Source: SAR324 cluster bacterium (lineage in GTDB: Bacteria > SAR324 > NAC60-12). Taken from it: a stretch of 64,000 bases of DNA. The translations under genes and the position numbers were made by a program. Each line of letters starts with the position of its first letter. Position 1 is the first letter of the stretch. The DNA lies in assembly GCA_015232315.1 (NCBI GenBank), contig JADFZZ010000003.1, forward strand, positions 48,194 through 112,193. The letters run 5' to 3'. Shown here piece after piece: positions 8,935-18,176 of the stretch. Under the pieces are notes generated by a model, which had not been told where the DNA came from, ran no database searches, and saw only the letters and a list, made by a program, of their open reading frames with translations.

Positions 8935-10638
8935 ATGGAAAATATTTTTTATTCGTTGACCGCTCATCCGAGTTGTATTGAAGGCGTCAAAATCCTCAAA
9001 CAGGATAATAATCATTTTGAACTCTTGCAGGAATATGGTCTGCCTGACATGAAAAATTCGGTCATGACCATTCCGCTGGCGGCTTTTCTGGAAGCCAACC
9101 AATGGCATGAGTACCATGTCACCCTGATCATTCCGATGGAGAAAGTCACTTGCCGGGTGCTGACCATGCCGTTTCACGACAAACGGAAAATCAAACAGGT
9201 CATTCCTTTTGAAATTGAAAATGAAATTTTGGGCGATCCCTCGGAAATGCATTATACCTATTCCATCCAGCCCATGCCGGATGGCTCTTCCAGGGTTCTC
9301 TTACTGCTGGTGGAACGGGCCTATCTGGACGCCTTGCAGATGCTGTTCAATGAATGGGAAATCGCCCTCAAAAATGTGGATTGCGCCGCGTATATTCTGT
9401 ACAAAACCTTGCTCAATCCTCCCCAGAACGCCGTGTTTCAGCTTTATCTTGGCGGCGATGAGGTTTTCATCAACTACATCCATGAAAGTCAGCTTCGTGG
9501 CGTCAAGATATTCGCCACCCGCATTTCAGATTTTCTGAGCGAATACTGGAATTTTTCCTCCATGGATCTGGCGGTGTTCCTGCAACGTTTTGCGCGGCAT
9601 ACAGGCAATGAACAAACAGATGACAAGACGTTGCTTAAAGAATTACAACTGTTCAAGGCCATTAAAAAAGAACTGCAATGGCTTTGCAGTCAATTCAACC
9701 TGTTTTTAAGAACCCATCATTTTATTGGTGAGTGTCAGATTTTTCTGTATGGCATGTTTGGCCCCTTCATCGAATGGAACAATTCTGAATTTCGCATGAA
9801 AACTTTTCCGCTGGAAGAAGTCAGGGCGGATGAACCCTTGTTGACGTCGCCCTTGCCGGAAAGCACCATAGTTCAAAATGAAAAAGAAACAAAACCGGCT
9901 CAGGAACCGGAAAAAACAGAAAAAGCAGAACACTTGCCCACACCCCCCCCCACTGTGATTTCCGGTGATGCCTATGAAACAGCCTTGATGACGTCTAATC
10001 GACAAAGCATCGCTCTAGGTCTGGAGCGCACGCAATGGGGAATATTGGGCGATTTGTGTCAATATGGAATGAATTATCTGGAAGGCGGCAATCTGAGCTT
10101 TTTTTCGGAAGGCGCGCCCCTGACCCGGTTTATCCGGAAATACAGGCCGATGGTGATTTTGGGATCATGTCTGCTGGTATTGCTGTTGGGAATCACCATT
10201 TCAAATTATGTGATCAAACTCAATCTGCTCAAACAGGAAATCTCCCGGATGGACGATCAGATCAAAGCACAGATCCGTTATTTTCTGCCTGATGCCGAAA
10301 GCAGTAGTGTCAAAAGCATGATGACTTCGCTGGAAGAACAGATTGCCAGGAAAAAACAGGAAATTGAAGTGAGTAAAAAATTCGCGAAACGTGACTATTT
10401 CCACATGCAGTTCCTGAATTCTTTATCCACACTGGTTGGCAGTGATGTGCCCTTTCAGATTGATCGTCTGGAAATGACCCATGATCGTTTTGCCATCACC
10501 GGAAACATCAACAGTTACGACAATCTTCAGTTAATGAAAAACGCTCTGGCAAAAATTGAATCGTTTAAGGAAAAGAAACTGGTGGAAAGCAACAGAAAAA
10601 GCCCGGAAGGTATCAATTTCAGAATCACCATGGAATAG
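8935..10638 (+). CDS. GspL/PilM-PilN-like bitopic membrane protein
   Basis: The 567 residues have the architecture of the type II secretion protein GspL or a PilM-PilN fusion. A cytoplasmic actin-like region (about 1-310) contains VTLIIPMEKVTCRVLTMPF and KQVIPFEIENEI, the usual GspL/PilM surface motif. A Pro/Glu/Lys-rich linker follows (about 318-345), then one membrane segment (about 405-427, MVILGSCLLVLLLGI). The periplasmic part is a coiled coil (about 430-490) and a ferredoxin-like domain ending in INFRITME. In known systems GspL recruits the assembly ATPase GspE to the inner membrane. No gsp or pil partners are in the window, so it may serve an unlinked system. AAGG precedes the ATG. Confidence 0.7.
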   Translation: MENIFYSLTAHPSCIEGVKILKQDNNHFELLQEYGLPDMKNSVMTIPLAAFLEANQWHEYHVTLIIPMEKVTCRVLTMPFHDKRKIKQVIPFEIENEILGDPSEMHYTYSIQPMPDGSSRVLLLLVERAYLDALQMLFNEWEIALKNVDCAAYILYKTLLNPPQNAVFQLYLGGDEVFINYIHESQLRGVKIFATRISDFLSEYWNFSSMDLAVFLQRFARHTGNEQTDDKTLLKELQLFKAIKKELQWLCSQFNLFLRTHHFIGECQIFLYGMFGPFIEWNNSEFRMKTFPLEEVRADEPLLTSPLPESTIVQNEKETKPAQEPEKTEKAEHLPTPPPTVISGDAYETALMTSNRQSIALGLERTQWGILGDLCQYGMNYLEGGNLSFFSEGAPLTRFIRKYRPMVILGSCLLVLLLGITISNYVIKLNLLKQEISRMDDQIKAQIRYFLPDAESSSVKSMMTSLEEQIARKKQEIEVSKKFAKRDYFHMQFLNSLSTLVGSDVPFQIDRLEMTHDRFAITGNINSYDNLQLMKNALAKIESFKEKKLVESNRKSPEGINFRITME

Positions 10639-10784
10639 CTGGTGGTTGAAAATTTAAGAGAAATAACTGAAAAAGTGATTTTTCACTTTTCAAAGCAAAA
10701 TCAAATTTGCTACAGGGGACTACAGTAGCTTTAAACAAAGAATTAAGAAATATTCAATCAAACCCCAACCAGATAAGGAGTCCT

Positions 10785-11186
10785 TTGGAATATACCAAAA
10801 TATTGATAGTGGATGATGATCAGGACATGACCATGATTTTGGGGGAAATCCTCAAGCAACTGGGACATGATGTTTCAACAGCTCACAATGCTGAAGAGGC
10901 CATGACGCTGATCAAAACCGAAGAATTTTTTATTGTGATTGCCGATATTCACATGCCTGTTATTTCCGGCATAGAATTGCTCAAATGGATCAAGGAATTC
11001 AACAGCATGATCCAGGTATTCATCATGACAGCTCATAGCAACAAGGCAACGATTGTTGAATGCCTGTCTTCAGGTGCCACGGATTATTTTGAAAAACCGT
11101 TCCGTGCTGAAGATATTGTGCTCTCCATGCATGCGGCTATTTACCGTATTCAAAAATGGGCGAAAATCCTGATGAGACCTGAATAA
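10785..11186 (+). CDS. Single-domain response regulator
   Basis: A receiver domain of 133 residues, starting MEYTKILIVDDD, with acidic pocket DDD (10-12), phospho-acceptor Asp54 in VIADIHMP, Thr in FIMTAHS and Lys in YFEKPF. The frame is open to 10707, but AAGGAG at 10775-10780 lies four bases before TTG 10785, so I use that TTG start. There is no output domain, so it acts by protein contact or by phosphotransfer. It sits between the GspL-like gene and a lipoprotein-porin pair on the same strand. No cognate kinase is adjacent. Confidence 0.88.
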   Translation: MEYTKILIVDDDQDMTMILGEILKQLGHDVSTAHNAEEAMTLIKTEEFFIVIADIHMPVISGIELLKWIKEFNSMIQVFIMTAHSNKATIVECLSSGATDYFEKPFRAEDIVLSMHAAIYRIQKWAKILMRPE

Positions 11187-11195
11187 GGATCAATC

Positions 11196-11459
11196 ATGCG
11201 TCATACACGCTTTGTAATGGGGGGCACTGGACTTTGCTTGATGTTTTTGGTGGGAGCCTGTGGCAAAACCTTATGGAAAAAAACCGGCGACAGTTGTGTG
11301 TATGAATCCGGTGAGGAACCCTTACGGCGTGTTGTGAATTATAATGATCCGGCTCTTTGTCAAAGAACTACGCCCTTGTTTTATAAGCCGAAACGACCGG
11401 TCAGAAATTCTGATCAAGACATGCCCTATGAACTGCATAAACCGCCTGAGGATCCGTGA
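11196..11459 (+). CDS. Small lipoprotein, unknown function
   Basis: The 87-residue product begins MRHTRFVMGGTGLCLMFLVG and then A-C, a typical lipobox. The mature part of about 65 residues has two more Cys (GDSCVYESGEEPL and ALCQRTTPLFYKP) that could form a disulfide in the periplasm. No family was recognised. AAGGA lies six bases before the ATG, and the gene follows the response regulator by nine bases. The downstream porin-like gene starts 71 bases after its stop, so the three genes are probably one transcript. A role as accessory to the porin is inference from position only. Confidence 0.72.
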   Translation: MRHTRFVMGGTGLCLMFLVGACGKTLWKKTGDSCVYESGEEPLRRVVNYNDPALCQRTTPLFYKPKRPVRNSDQDMPYELHKPPEDP

Positions 11460-11530
11460 GATGCCTCATTTTTCAATGTATGTGCCGTCAATTCGGTACG
11501 CCTATTAACCTGATGAGGGAGGAAATCAGC

Positions 11531-13639
11531 ATGAAAAATTCCAGTCTGTTAAAACGATCCATCTGTTTTCTGTTGCTCGGCCTGTTCTGGTTGGGACAAC
11601 CGCTTTATGCCCAAAGAATTTTTATCAATGGACTTCCGGATCCGCTGGCTCCTGAGGACGCCTCCGTCGTGGACTGGTATATCGGCGCGCAGGTGCGAAT
11701 CATTCCCACGATTGAGCAGAATTGGGATATGGGAATCATGAAATATATTGATGAGGAAATCGCAAAAAATAAAGCCACTTGGACCATGACCATGGATGGC
11801 ATCAACGCTCTGGCAAACGCTCAGCAGGCCGCCGTAGACACCAAAGCTCAAACAGCCGCGGCAACAGCGGCTCAAACCGCTGCGGTCGCTGTGCTTACCA
11901 GTGGCGGATCCGCGACACAGGCCGCGCTGGCAGGTCAACAGGCCGCGATTCAGGCCGCCGCGGCAACCGTCGCTACGGCAAAAGCCAATGGTGAACTGAG
12001 TACTAGTACCGTCACCCTGGCTGAAGCCGCCGCCGCTTCCGGCGCGTCAGTGCTCGCAGTGCTGCGTCTGGCCAAGGGAACGGATGTCGATCCAAGAATC
12101 CATTCCGATGAATCAGGACGGGTTTCCGGTGAACATTGGCGAGCTGAGTCACGCTTGAGTTTTGAGTTTGATCCACAGGATAAAAAATGGAATCTGTTCA
12201 TGGCGTTTGAATGTGATTCTATCATGGATTTTGAACAGATGAACAATCGGTGCGGTAACTTTGGACTGGAACGCTTGCACAGCATCATGGCCATGCCCGG
12301 CATCAATTCAAAACTGCACCTTGGCTGGGATGTGTACTACACCGATTTTATCCTGCGTGAGGGCGCCGGCTTTGTGGCGGGTGGCCCCATCAGTATTTAT
12401 GCGGGAGATGATCCGGGTATCTGGCTTCAGGGTTCGGCTGGCGGCTACAACTGGCAGATGGGGTATCACAAAAAATTCGAGCGAAATTCCACTCAGGGAG
12501 CCAATACAAGATCTTCTGAAGTGGATGGCTTTGCCCGACATCCTGATCCGATGAGCATTGATCCGGATCGTGGTGTGAGCGATATCACACTGGGCTATAA
12601 TTTCGCGGAAACAGGCAATGCTGTTAAATTCATCTACGTTCAGGACAACATCCGCTATGCGACGGATGAAGTTGCCCGAACCACCGCGATTTATTCAGGA
12701 CGGGATGAACAGGACATGATTGACGCCAATCAGGAAGCCATGCGAGTGAATTCAAATTATATGGGACTCATGTATCACGGTGTCTTTATTGAGGGCGTGC
12801 TCGAAATGGTGGCTGAATACGCGATGCAGAGCGGAACCGTGGTCAATGCTGAAAAATGCCCTGTCACAGCCACCGATCCAACAGGCGCCTGTATCAACGG
12901 TGAAAGTGATGACTATACCATTGATGCCAATCTCCAATATTTCGGTGTGACTTCAGGGATCTGGCGAGGCGCGATTCAGGGGTCGGGCGCAAGGGTGGGA
13001 TATGATTATCTGAAAACCAGCGGGGATGCCAAGGATGACAATACGCTCAACGGCTTTACCGGTGCGTTTCCGGGACAGCGTTTCTCACAACAGATCGGAT
13101 CAGAGCACAGCTACATGGGTGAGCAGAATCCCTTTGGAATGGGAACCCAGTTCTTTGGATATATTCCTGAGTATCACGGAAGTCGTGGTGTTTTTGCTCA
13201 GCAGGGTGTTGTCACAGGCGGTCTTGCAGGCGGCATGGACACCCGGGATGTCGAAAGCCAGGGTGGACGGGGAGACAACCCCGGTTTGACCATGCAGAAT
13301 ATCCGGCTGGATGTCCGGTTTGATCAACATTGGTTATTAAAAAGCAGCCTGAAACTTTTGTCGTTGAATGAATCGTTCTATCCTTACCTGAGTCCCGGGA
13401 TTGGTGGAAACTATCAAACCCGTGGAAAACCGGTCACCACGCTGGATATGGGAAATGAAATCAACACTGAAATTTCCTATCTGGTCAACTGGAACGTCAT
13501 GGTCATGTTTGCCTATACCCAGTTTATTCCCGGAGGCGGCATGAAAGAACTGGCTTCAGCCTATACCGGCGTGGATGCCGGCAGCGTCAAACTGGAATCC
13601 GTCAGCCGAACCGCCATGGAATTCATTGTAAAATTCTAA
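11531..13639 (+). CDS. Outer-membrane porin-like beta-barrel with Ala-rich insert
   Basis: The 702-residue product has a clear signal peptide (MKNSSLLKRSICFLLLGLFW ending PLYAQ). Alternating hydrophobic strands follow, and the protein ends MEFIVKF with a terminal Phe as in beta-barrels inserted by the BAM machinery. GGGAGG before ATG 11531 fixes the start; the open frame extends upstream without a signal sequence. Strand-like stretches such as WNLFMAFECDS, SKLHLGWDVYYTD and WNVMVMFAYTQF resemble DUF1302/alginate-export-type porins. About residues 85-180 are very rich in Ala, Thr and Gln and look like an inserted helical or low-complexity segment. Transported substrate unknown. Confidence 0.7.
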   Translation: MKNSSLLKRSICFLLLGLFWLGQPLYAQRIFINGLPDPLAPEDASVVDWYIGAQVRIIPTIEQNWDMGIMKYIDEEIAKNKATWTMTMDGINALANAQQAAVDTKAQTAAATAAQTAAVAVLTSGGSATQAALAGQQAAIQAAAATVATAKANGELSTSTVTLAEAAAASGASVLAVLRLAKGTDVDPRIHSDESGRVSGEHWRAESRLSFEFDPQDKKWNLFMAFECDSIMDFEQMNNRCGNFGLERLHSIMAMPGINSKLHLGWDVYYTDFILREGAGFVAGGPISIYAGDDPGIWLQGSAGGYNWQMGYHKKFERNSTQGANTRSSEVDGFARHPDPMSIDPDRGVSDITLGYNFAETGNAVKFIYVQDNIRYATDEVARTTAIYSGRDEQDMIDANQEAMRVNSNYMGLMYHGVFIEGVLEMVAEYAMQSGTVVNAEKCPVTATDPTGACINGESDDYTIDANLQYFGVTSGIWRGAIQGSGARVGYDYLKTSGDAKDDNTLNGFTGAFPGQRFSQQIGSEHSYMGEQNPFGMGTQFFGYIPEYHGSRGVFAQQGVVTGGLAGGMDTRDVESQGGRGDNPGLTMQNIRLDVRFDQHWLLKSSLKLLSLNESFYPYLSPGIGGNYQTRGKPVTTLDMGNEINTEISYLVNWNVMVMFAYTQFIPGGGMKELASAYTGVDAGSVKLESVSRTAMEFIVKF

Positions 13640-13651
13640 CAGACTCTACAT

Positions 13652-13675
13652 AGAGCATGTCTCATGGCATGCTCT
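13652..13675 (+). terminator. Candidate transcription terminator of the porin operon
   Basis: AGAGCATG (13652-13659) pairs with CATGCTCT (13668-13675) around an eight-base loop, 12 bases after the porin stop. The following sequence is pyrimidine rich (CTCCCTTTAACC), not a clean U-run, so strength is uncertain. Confidence 0.5.
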
Positions 13676-13732
13676 CTCCCTTTAACCTTCCCCCCCTGTC
13701 CCCCTTTCGCCTTTATACGGATGAGAGGATAA

Positions 13733-13813
13733 TCATGAGAGACCATTGTTAAATTTTAAGAATTTAGTTGCTCGTTTAACATAACTGTCTGTGTATATGA
13801 GCGTATAATTCAT
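13733..13813 (-). pseudogene. Truncated RelE/YafQ-like toxin remnant
   Basis: The antitoxin ends with TGA at 13810-13812 inside ATGA, and the overlapping ATG at 13813 opens a 26-codon frame: MNYTLIYTDSYVKRATKFLK followed by FNNGLS and a stop. The first 20 residues look like the start of RelE-superfamily mRNA interferases (a beta strand, then Y-x-K-R-A-x-K-F-L-K). The catalytic C-terminal part is missing. Four-base overlap with the antitoxin is the usual toxin position. I read it as a toxin gene that lost its 3' end, so the locus should not be toxic. Confidence 0.6.
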
Positions 13814-14061
13814 TTTGTTACTCGCTGAATATGCTGTTCAACACTTTCGGTAACAAACTTTCCAGATTGGTAGTCAGATTTTGTTTCATGTAATGCCGCA
13901 TCAAGTTCACAATCACGGAGGTAGTTATAATGATGCAGATCCATTACAACAAATTTTTCTTTTCCATGGACAGTGATTACTAATTCATGTTCGTCATCAA
14001 GATTGCTCTCTATCGCGGAGATGCCTTTTGTTTTTAATTGATTGGCTGTTATAGAATTCAT
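13810..14061 (-). CDS. Phd/YefM-family antitoxin
   Basis: An 83-residue protein with the Phd/YefM layout. The N-terminal DNA-binding part is MNSITANQLKTKGISAIESN, then a core containing ELVITVHGKEKFVVMDLHHY, then an acidic, flexible toxin-binding tail. In intact systems it neutralises a RelE- or Doc-type toxin and represses its own promoter. Here the toxin frame directly downstream overlaps by four bases but is only 26 codons long. A perfect palindrome lies upstream (14097-14108) and could be its operator. The frame itself has no damage, so it is either a recent orphan or is kept against a related toxin elsewhere. Confidence 0.85.
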   Translation of the reverse strand: MNSITANQLKTKGISAIESNLDDEHELVITVHGKEKFVVMDLHHYNYLRDCELDAALHETKSDYQSGKFVTESVEQHIQRVTK

Positions 14062-14096
14062 ATGAGTCTCTTTGAAAGGTTATTCATAGCACTATT

Positions 14097-14108
14097 GATA
14101 GTACTATC
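14097..14108. promoter_or_regulatory. Palindromic candidate operator of the antitoxin gene
   Basis: GATAGTACTATC is a perfect 12-bp palindrome 36 bases upstream of the antitoxin start. The adjoining ACTATTGATAGT (14091-14102) forms a second, overlapping dyad. Phd/YefM antitoxins bind short palindromes near their own promoter, so an autoregulatory site is likely. Function is inferred from position and symmetry. Confidence 0.5.
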
Positions 14109-14278
14109 GTATTAAAATTGGAACATCATTTCCTGATTTGTTTTCCTGGTTGGTGGATCATGGGGGATTGCCTTGACCTCGAAATTCTCAAAAAAGAGCC
14201 TGTTCTAATCCATTAAATTTATAAATTGTATCGGCTTATGTTTATGGTCCGGGTGATTATTTCCTAGTGAGAAGTGTC

Positions 14279-15700
14279 TCATCCTGCTACAGGAAATTGC
14301 AACCGGATGGTCGTTCCCTCTTTCCCGGTATTGAAAATCCTGATTTCTCCCTCATGTTCCTTCATGATTCCATAGCTCATGGACAGGCCCAAGCCTGTGC
14401 CTTTTCCCGGGGGTTTGGTGGTGAAAAACGGATCAAAGATTTTGTGTTGCACTGCTTCTGGAATTCCGCTTCCTGTGTCTGAAATATCCATCACCACCCA
14501 CGGTTTCTGAAAAAAAGTATGGATCTGTAGCCGTTTGACAGGTGCGGATTCCATGGCATCCCGGGCATTGCTGATTAAATTGATCAGAACCTGTTCAATC
14601 TGGATATTATTGCAAAGAATGGTCGGTTGCCCCTTATCGTTCTGAAGCTGGATGTCAATGCCCCTGTTTCGGAGTTGAGCGCCTGTGAACAACATGGCGT
14701 CTTCCAGAATTTTTTGTAAAAAATGCTCGTTTTTCTGGATTTTCGATTCCATCCCGAAGGTCCTTAAATGGTTGGTGATTTGTGCGCAACGCTCAACCTG
14801 CTGGGTGATTTTATGCACATAATCTCTTGCTTTCACGGCATCCTCAGGAAGATGCATCAAGGAATTTTCAGCCGCCAAACTAATGATGCTCAGGGGTTGG
14901 TTGATTTCATGGGCAATGCCGGAAGCCATTTCTCCCAGAGAAATCAGCTTGGCCGTTTGAATCAACTGCCCTTGAATCTGGCTCATTTCATGATTGACCT
15001 TCTCCAGTTCCATGTTCACCCGTTTGAGTGTTTCTTCACGGGTTTCTCGTTCGCGGATATATTTGTTGATGAGAGCCAGTGAAAACAGAATGATCCCCAA
15101 CATTCCAGATGCCATGACCCATAAAATCAAAGCGGAGCGTTGAACCAGGTGTTTCAAATTTTCCCGTTTATTCGTGATGTCATAATAGATTTCGATTGCA
15201 CCGACAAATTCACCATCATGTACCAGCGGTACGTAGGTTTCTACCACATCCACTGTCACAATCTGATTTTCCATCGAGGGGGAATTTTTCTGAACCACTT
15301 TGCTGTAAACCTGCTTTTTTGCGACAATTTCATGAAAATACGCATTCTCATTGAGTTGGCCGATATCAAGAGCCTCTGTTGAAAACAGTACTTTGCCAGA
15401 AGCTGAGAACAACTTGAGTTTCATCAATTGAAGGTCCGCTTTCAGCATTTTGACTTCCTCACGCATTAGGGAGGTGATTGCCATGGATTCCAGTGTCTTT
15501 AGATCTCCGGAATAAATTAAATGCGAAAGGTGATTGCCCACTCGTATGGCCTCATCTTCAGTATTTCGGGTGAGTTGTTCCATAAACTCCGGAAAAATCA
15601 CATAGACGGACCATGCTGTTGGAATCAGACCGAGTCCCAGTGACACCAGAATCAGCAGGAGTAGAAAACGGGATCGGCGTGGAATTGGAAAAAAGGGCAT
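14279..15700 (-). CDS. Sensor histidine kinase
   Basis: Membrane histidine kinase of 473 residues: TM1 (about 11-33), a periplasmic sensor of about 150 residues (double-Cache-like by position only), and TM2 (about 187-209, [20 protein letters not shown]). A coiled coil and a DHp helix follow, with [13 protein letters not shown] carrying the phospho-accepting His near 267. The ATPase domain has N box [13 protein letters not shown]1 [11 protein letters not shown] box FDPFFTTK and G2 [13 protein letters not shown]. The HEINQPL form is typical of NtrB/DctB-like kinases. No adjacent receiver is on the same strand. The divergent receiver-RsbW gene 226 bases away is the nearest candidate partner. 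Confidence 0.93.
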   Translation of the reverse strand: MPFFPIPRRSRFLLLLILVSLGLGLIPTAWSVYVIFPEFMEQLTRNTEDEAIRVGNHLSHLIYSGDLKTLESMAITSLMREEVKMLKADLQLMKLKLFSASGKVLFSTEALDIGQLNENAYFHEIVAKKQVYSKVVQKNSPSMENQIVTVDVVETYVPLVHDGEFVGAIEIYYDITNKRENLKHLVQRSALILWVMASGMLGIILFSLALINKYIRERETREETLKRVNMELEKVNHEMSQIQGQLIQTAKLISLGEMASGIAHEINQPLSIISLAAENSLMHLPEDAVKARDYVHKITQQVERCAQITNHLRTFGMESKIQKNEHFLQKILEDAMLFTGAQLRNRGIDIQLQNDKGQPTILCNNIQIEQVLINLISNARDAMESAPVKRLQIHTFFQKPWVVMDISDTGSGIPEAVQHKIFDPFFTTKPPGKGTGLGLSMSYGIMKEHEGEIRIFNTGKEGTTIRLQFPVAG

Positions 15701-15815
15701 AAGGCAAGAACTCCATGGAGTAAAATCGGGAACGCTGTCATTTTATATAACCATTGTGCTCCAACTTGGCAATAGCTGATTCCAGGTTAAAAAAACATCG
15801 ACATTTGATGAAAAA

Positions 15816-15920
15816 ATGTTCATGAACCAGCTTAATGAATGGGTGGCCGAAATAAAAATTTCAACAAAACAGAAACTCCCGCTGTTGCTGGCAGAACAAC
15901 CACCAACCAATGAACAATAG
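15816..15920 (+). CDS. Possible short leader ORF upstream of the receiver-RsbW gene
   Basis: ATG 15816 opens 34 codons (MFMNQLNEWVAEIKIS, then TKQKLPLLLAEQPPTNEQ) ending at TAG 15918-15920, seven bases before the next ATG. The composition is protein-like and the spacing would suit coupled translation. There is no clear ribosome-binding site and no family match, so chance is a real possibility. Confidence 0.25.
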   Translation: MFMNQLNEWVAEIKISTKQKLPLLLAEQPPTNEQ

Positions 15921-15926
15921 AGGCTT

Positions 15927-16859
15927 ATGAAAATTTTGCTCGTGGATGATGAACATTTATTATTGGAGTTGTTGGCTGAAACCATCAGCCACGAAGGGCA
16001 TGACGTCGTGACGGCCGTCAATGGTAAAATCGCCCTGGATTTGTTTTCCAAGACCAAACCCGGTTTTGACGCGGTGCTGACCGATATTAAAATGCCGGAA
16101 ATGGATGGTTTGTCTCTGCTAAAACAGATCAGGAATCTGGATCCTGAAATACCGGTTGTGATCATGACCGGACATGGGGATCTGGATCTTTCCATTCAGG
16201 CGTTGCGGTTGAGTGCCTTTGATTACATGCTCAAACCGCTGAATCTTGCCAGTTTACAGCAAGTTCTTGAGAAAATTGCCGCAGTCTGTCAGCTCCATCA
16301 GGAGTTACCAGCCCTTCTGCCCTTTATGGAAAGTTCAACCACGCTCACTCTGCCTTGCCAGACACGCTGGATCAGTGTCGCGGTTTCCCACTTTCAGCAA
16401 ATTTATGCGCCCCTGTGTCGTATGGCCAATGAGGGCTTTCAGGAAATCACCACGTCGCTTTATGAATTACTGAGCAACGCGTTCATTCATGGAAGCCTGG
16501 AAGTGGATTCCAGATTGAAGGAAGAATCTTGGGATAAGTTTGAAAATATGGTTCGACTGCGTGAAGTTGATCCGATTTTCGGAACCCGCAAGGTTCATGC
16601 CCACTGTCATGTGGCACCGGAGGGGATTTCCACAGAAGATCCTACGCATGTTATTGTGGGTGTTACGTTTGATGTGGAAGATGAAGGCAAAGGTTTTGAT
16701 ACCGCAAAACTTCTCAAAGCAAGGGATCCCATGGATCTATTGACGGCCAGTGGTCGTGGCATCATGATGATCCAGATGTTCATGGATGAAGTTTCCTGGA
16801 ACGAAAAAGGAAATCGGATGCATTTGAAAAAAAGATTGAGAATTCCCCGAGGGGAATGA
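15927..16859 (+). CDS. Response regulator with RsbW-like ATPase output
   Basis: Residues 1-120 are a receiver domain (LLVDDEH, phospho-acceptor Asp53 in VLTDIKMPEMDG, Thr in VIMTGHG, Lys in YMLKPLN). Residues about 150-310 look like the GHKL ATPase fold of anti-sigma kinases, with N box TTSLYELLSNAFIHGS, G1-type DVEDEGKGFD and a glycine-rich GRGIMMIQMFMDEV. RsbW-type proteins phosphorylate STAS antagonists or bind sigma factors, so phosphorylation of the receiver would gate a partner switch. About 50 residues between N box and G1 are longer than usual. GAGG precedes the ATG. No STAS or sigma gene is nearby; SpoIIE-type phosphatases are at 2.1 and 54.5 kb. Confidence 0.85.
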   Translation: MKILLVDDEHLLLELLAETISHEGHDVVTAVNGKIALDLFSKTKPGFDAVLTDIKMPEMDGLSLLKQIRNLDPEIPVVIMTGHGDLDLSIQALRLSAFDYMLKPLNLASLQQVLEKIAAVCQLHQELPALLPFMESSTTLTLPCQTRWISVAVSHFQQIYAPLCRMANEGFQEITTSLYELLSNAFIHGSLEVDSRLKEESWDKFENMVRLREVDPIFGTRKVHAHCHVAPEGISTEDPTHVIVGVTFDVEDEGKGFDTAKLLKARDPMDLLTASGRGIMMIQMFMDEVSWNEKGNRMHLKKRLRIPRGE

Positions 16860-16928
16860 CTATTTACATCCTCTGTGTCACGGACTTCACTGTGACCGTA
16901 CAAAAATCCAAATTCAAAGGACTGATTC

Positions 16929-18041
16929 ATGGAAAAAGTTGATGTCACCATTGTTGGTGCCGGTGTGGTGGGGCTTGCTGTTGCTCATACCTTTGCCAAT
17001 GCAGGTCAATCTGTCGTTGTTCTGGAACGAAACGCTTCCTTCGGGCAGGAAGTCAGCAGTCGTAACAGTGAAGTGATTCATGCCGGAATTTATTATCCCG
17101 CAGGATCGCTCAAAGCAAAACTGTGTGTCGAAGGAAAAGAACTGCTGTATGCCTATTGTGAAAAATTCAGCATCCCTCATCAACGGATCGGCAAAATGAT
17201 TGTCGCGACTTGTGAAGAGGAAGAGGATGTTCTGGATGGAATTCTCAAAAAAGCACAGAACAATGGTGTTCACGATTTGATCTGGCAATCCAAAGAAGAT
17301 TTACAAAACAAAGAACCACTGGTCAAAGCGACCAAAGCCCTGTTTTCACCTTCTACCGGCATCATTGATACTCACAGCCTGATGCGTTCCTTTTTAAGAT
17401 CCCTGGAAAATCATGGAGGCTTTTTATCGGCAAAAACACGTCTGGAACGAGTCAGTCTGGTTCCCGACGGATTTTTGATTGAAGCCGACAATGAGGGCGA
17501 ACTCTATAGCTTCGAAAGCCAGATCCTGGTCAATGCGGCTGGACTTGGTGCTCAGACCGTCGCTCATTCCATCAACGGCTTTGATCCAGCGCTGATCCCT
17601 CCTCTGTATTTGTGCAAAGGCAACTATTTCACCCTGTCCGGAAAAAGTCCCTTCAATCATCTCATCTATCCTGTTCCGGAAAAAAGCGGCGCGGGACTCG
17701 GCATTCATGCCACTCTGGATCTTGCCGGTCAAACCCGTTTCGGTCCGGACACGGAATATATTTCAGCGGAAAATTATGATGTCATGGAAGAGCGGAGGCC
17801 CCTGTTTGAAGAAGCCATTCGACGTTATTATCCAGCTCTGGGATCCATGAAACTGAATCCGGGATATGTTGGAGTTCGTCCCAAACTGCAATCACCGACC
17901 AGTACCTTCCATGACTTTGTAATTCAGGATTCCTCGGTTCACCACATTCCGGGACTGGTTCATCTGTTTGGCATTGAATCACCTGGTTTGACTTCCTGTC
18001 TCGCTATTGGAAAGCATGTTTTTAATCAGGTTAAAGGTTAA
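16929..18041 (+). CDS. lhgO: L-2-hydroxyglutarate oxidase-like FAD-dependent oxidoreductase
   Basis: A 370-residue DAO-family flavoprotein. The N-terminal Rossmann motif is [17 protein letters not shown] with the FAD-ribose acidic residue in [26 protein letters not shown] is the distinctive block of L-2-hydroxyglutarate dehydrogenases/oxidases (LhgO/L2HGDH), which oxidise L-2-hydroxyglutarate to 2-oxoglutarate. GYVGVRPKL and a C-terminal [15 protein letters not shown] fit the family. AAGGA precedes the ATG. Unusually, the last codons (QVKG and stop) are encoded by the first units of the heptamer array that follows, so the native C-terminus may have been altered slightly. Substrate specificity is by family similarity. 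Confidence 0.82.
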   Translation: MEKVDVTIVGAGVVGLAVAHTFANAGQSVVVLERNASFGQEVSSRNSEVIHAGIYYPAGSLKAKLCVEGKELLYAYCEKFSIPHQRIGKMIVATCEEEEDVLDGILKKAQNNGVHDLIWQSKEDLQNKEPLVKATKALFSPSTGIIDTHSLMRSFLRSLENHGGFLSAKTRLERVSLVPDGFLIEADNEGELYSFESQILVNAAGLGAQTVAHSINGFDPALIPPLYLCKGNYFTLSGKSPFNHLIYPVPEKSGAGLGIHATLDLAGQTRFGPDTEYISAENYDVMEERRPLFEEAIRRYYPALGSMKLNPGYVGVRPKLQSPTSTFHDFVIQDSSVHHIPGLVHLFGIESPGLTSCLAIGKHVFNQVKG

Positions 18042-18167
18042 AAAAGGTTAAAGGTTAAAAAAGGTAAAAGGTGAAAGGTGAAAGGTGAAAGGTGAAAGGT
18101 GAAAGGTGAAAGGTGAAAGGTGAAAGGTGAAAGGTGAAAGGTGAAAGGTGAAAGGGGAAAGGTGAAA
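18029..18167 (+). repeat. Heptamer tandem array, left of the four-helix-bundle gene
   Basis: Starts with GGTTAAA units (18029, 18036, 18046, 18053), passes through GGTAAAA at 18063, then has 12 consecutive perfect GGTGAAA units from 18070 to 18153, one GGGGAAA and one more GGTGAAA. The array contains the lhgO stop codon and ends ten bases before the ATG of the next gene. The unit on this strand resembles a Shine-Dalgarno sequence (AAAGGTGA). A matching array in opposite orientation lies on the far side of the gene. Confidence 0.95.
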
Positions 18168-18176
18168 GATAGGTTC

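Noticed and set aside
15743..16195. 150-codon minus-strand frame over the receiver gene
   Set aside because: Ser/Ile-rich antisense shadow of the receiver domain.
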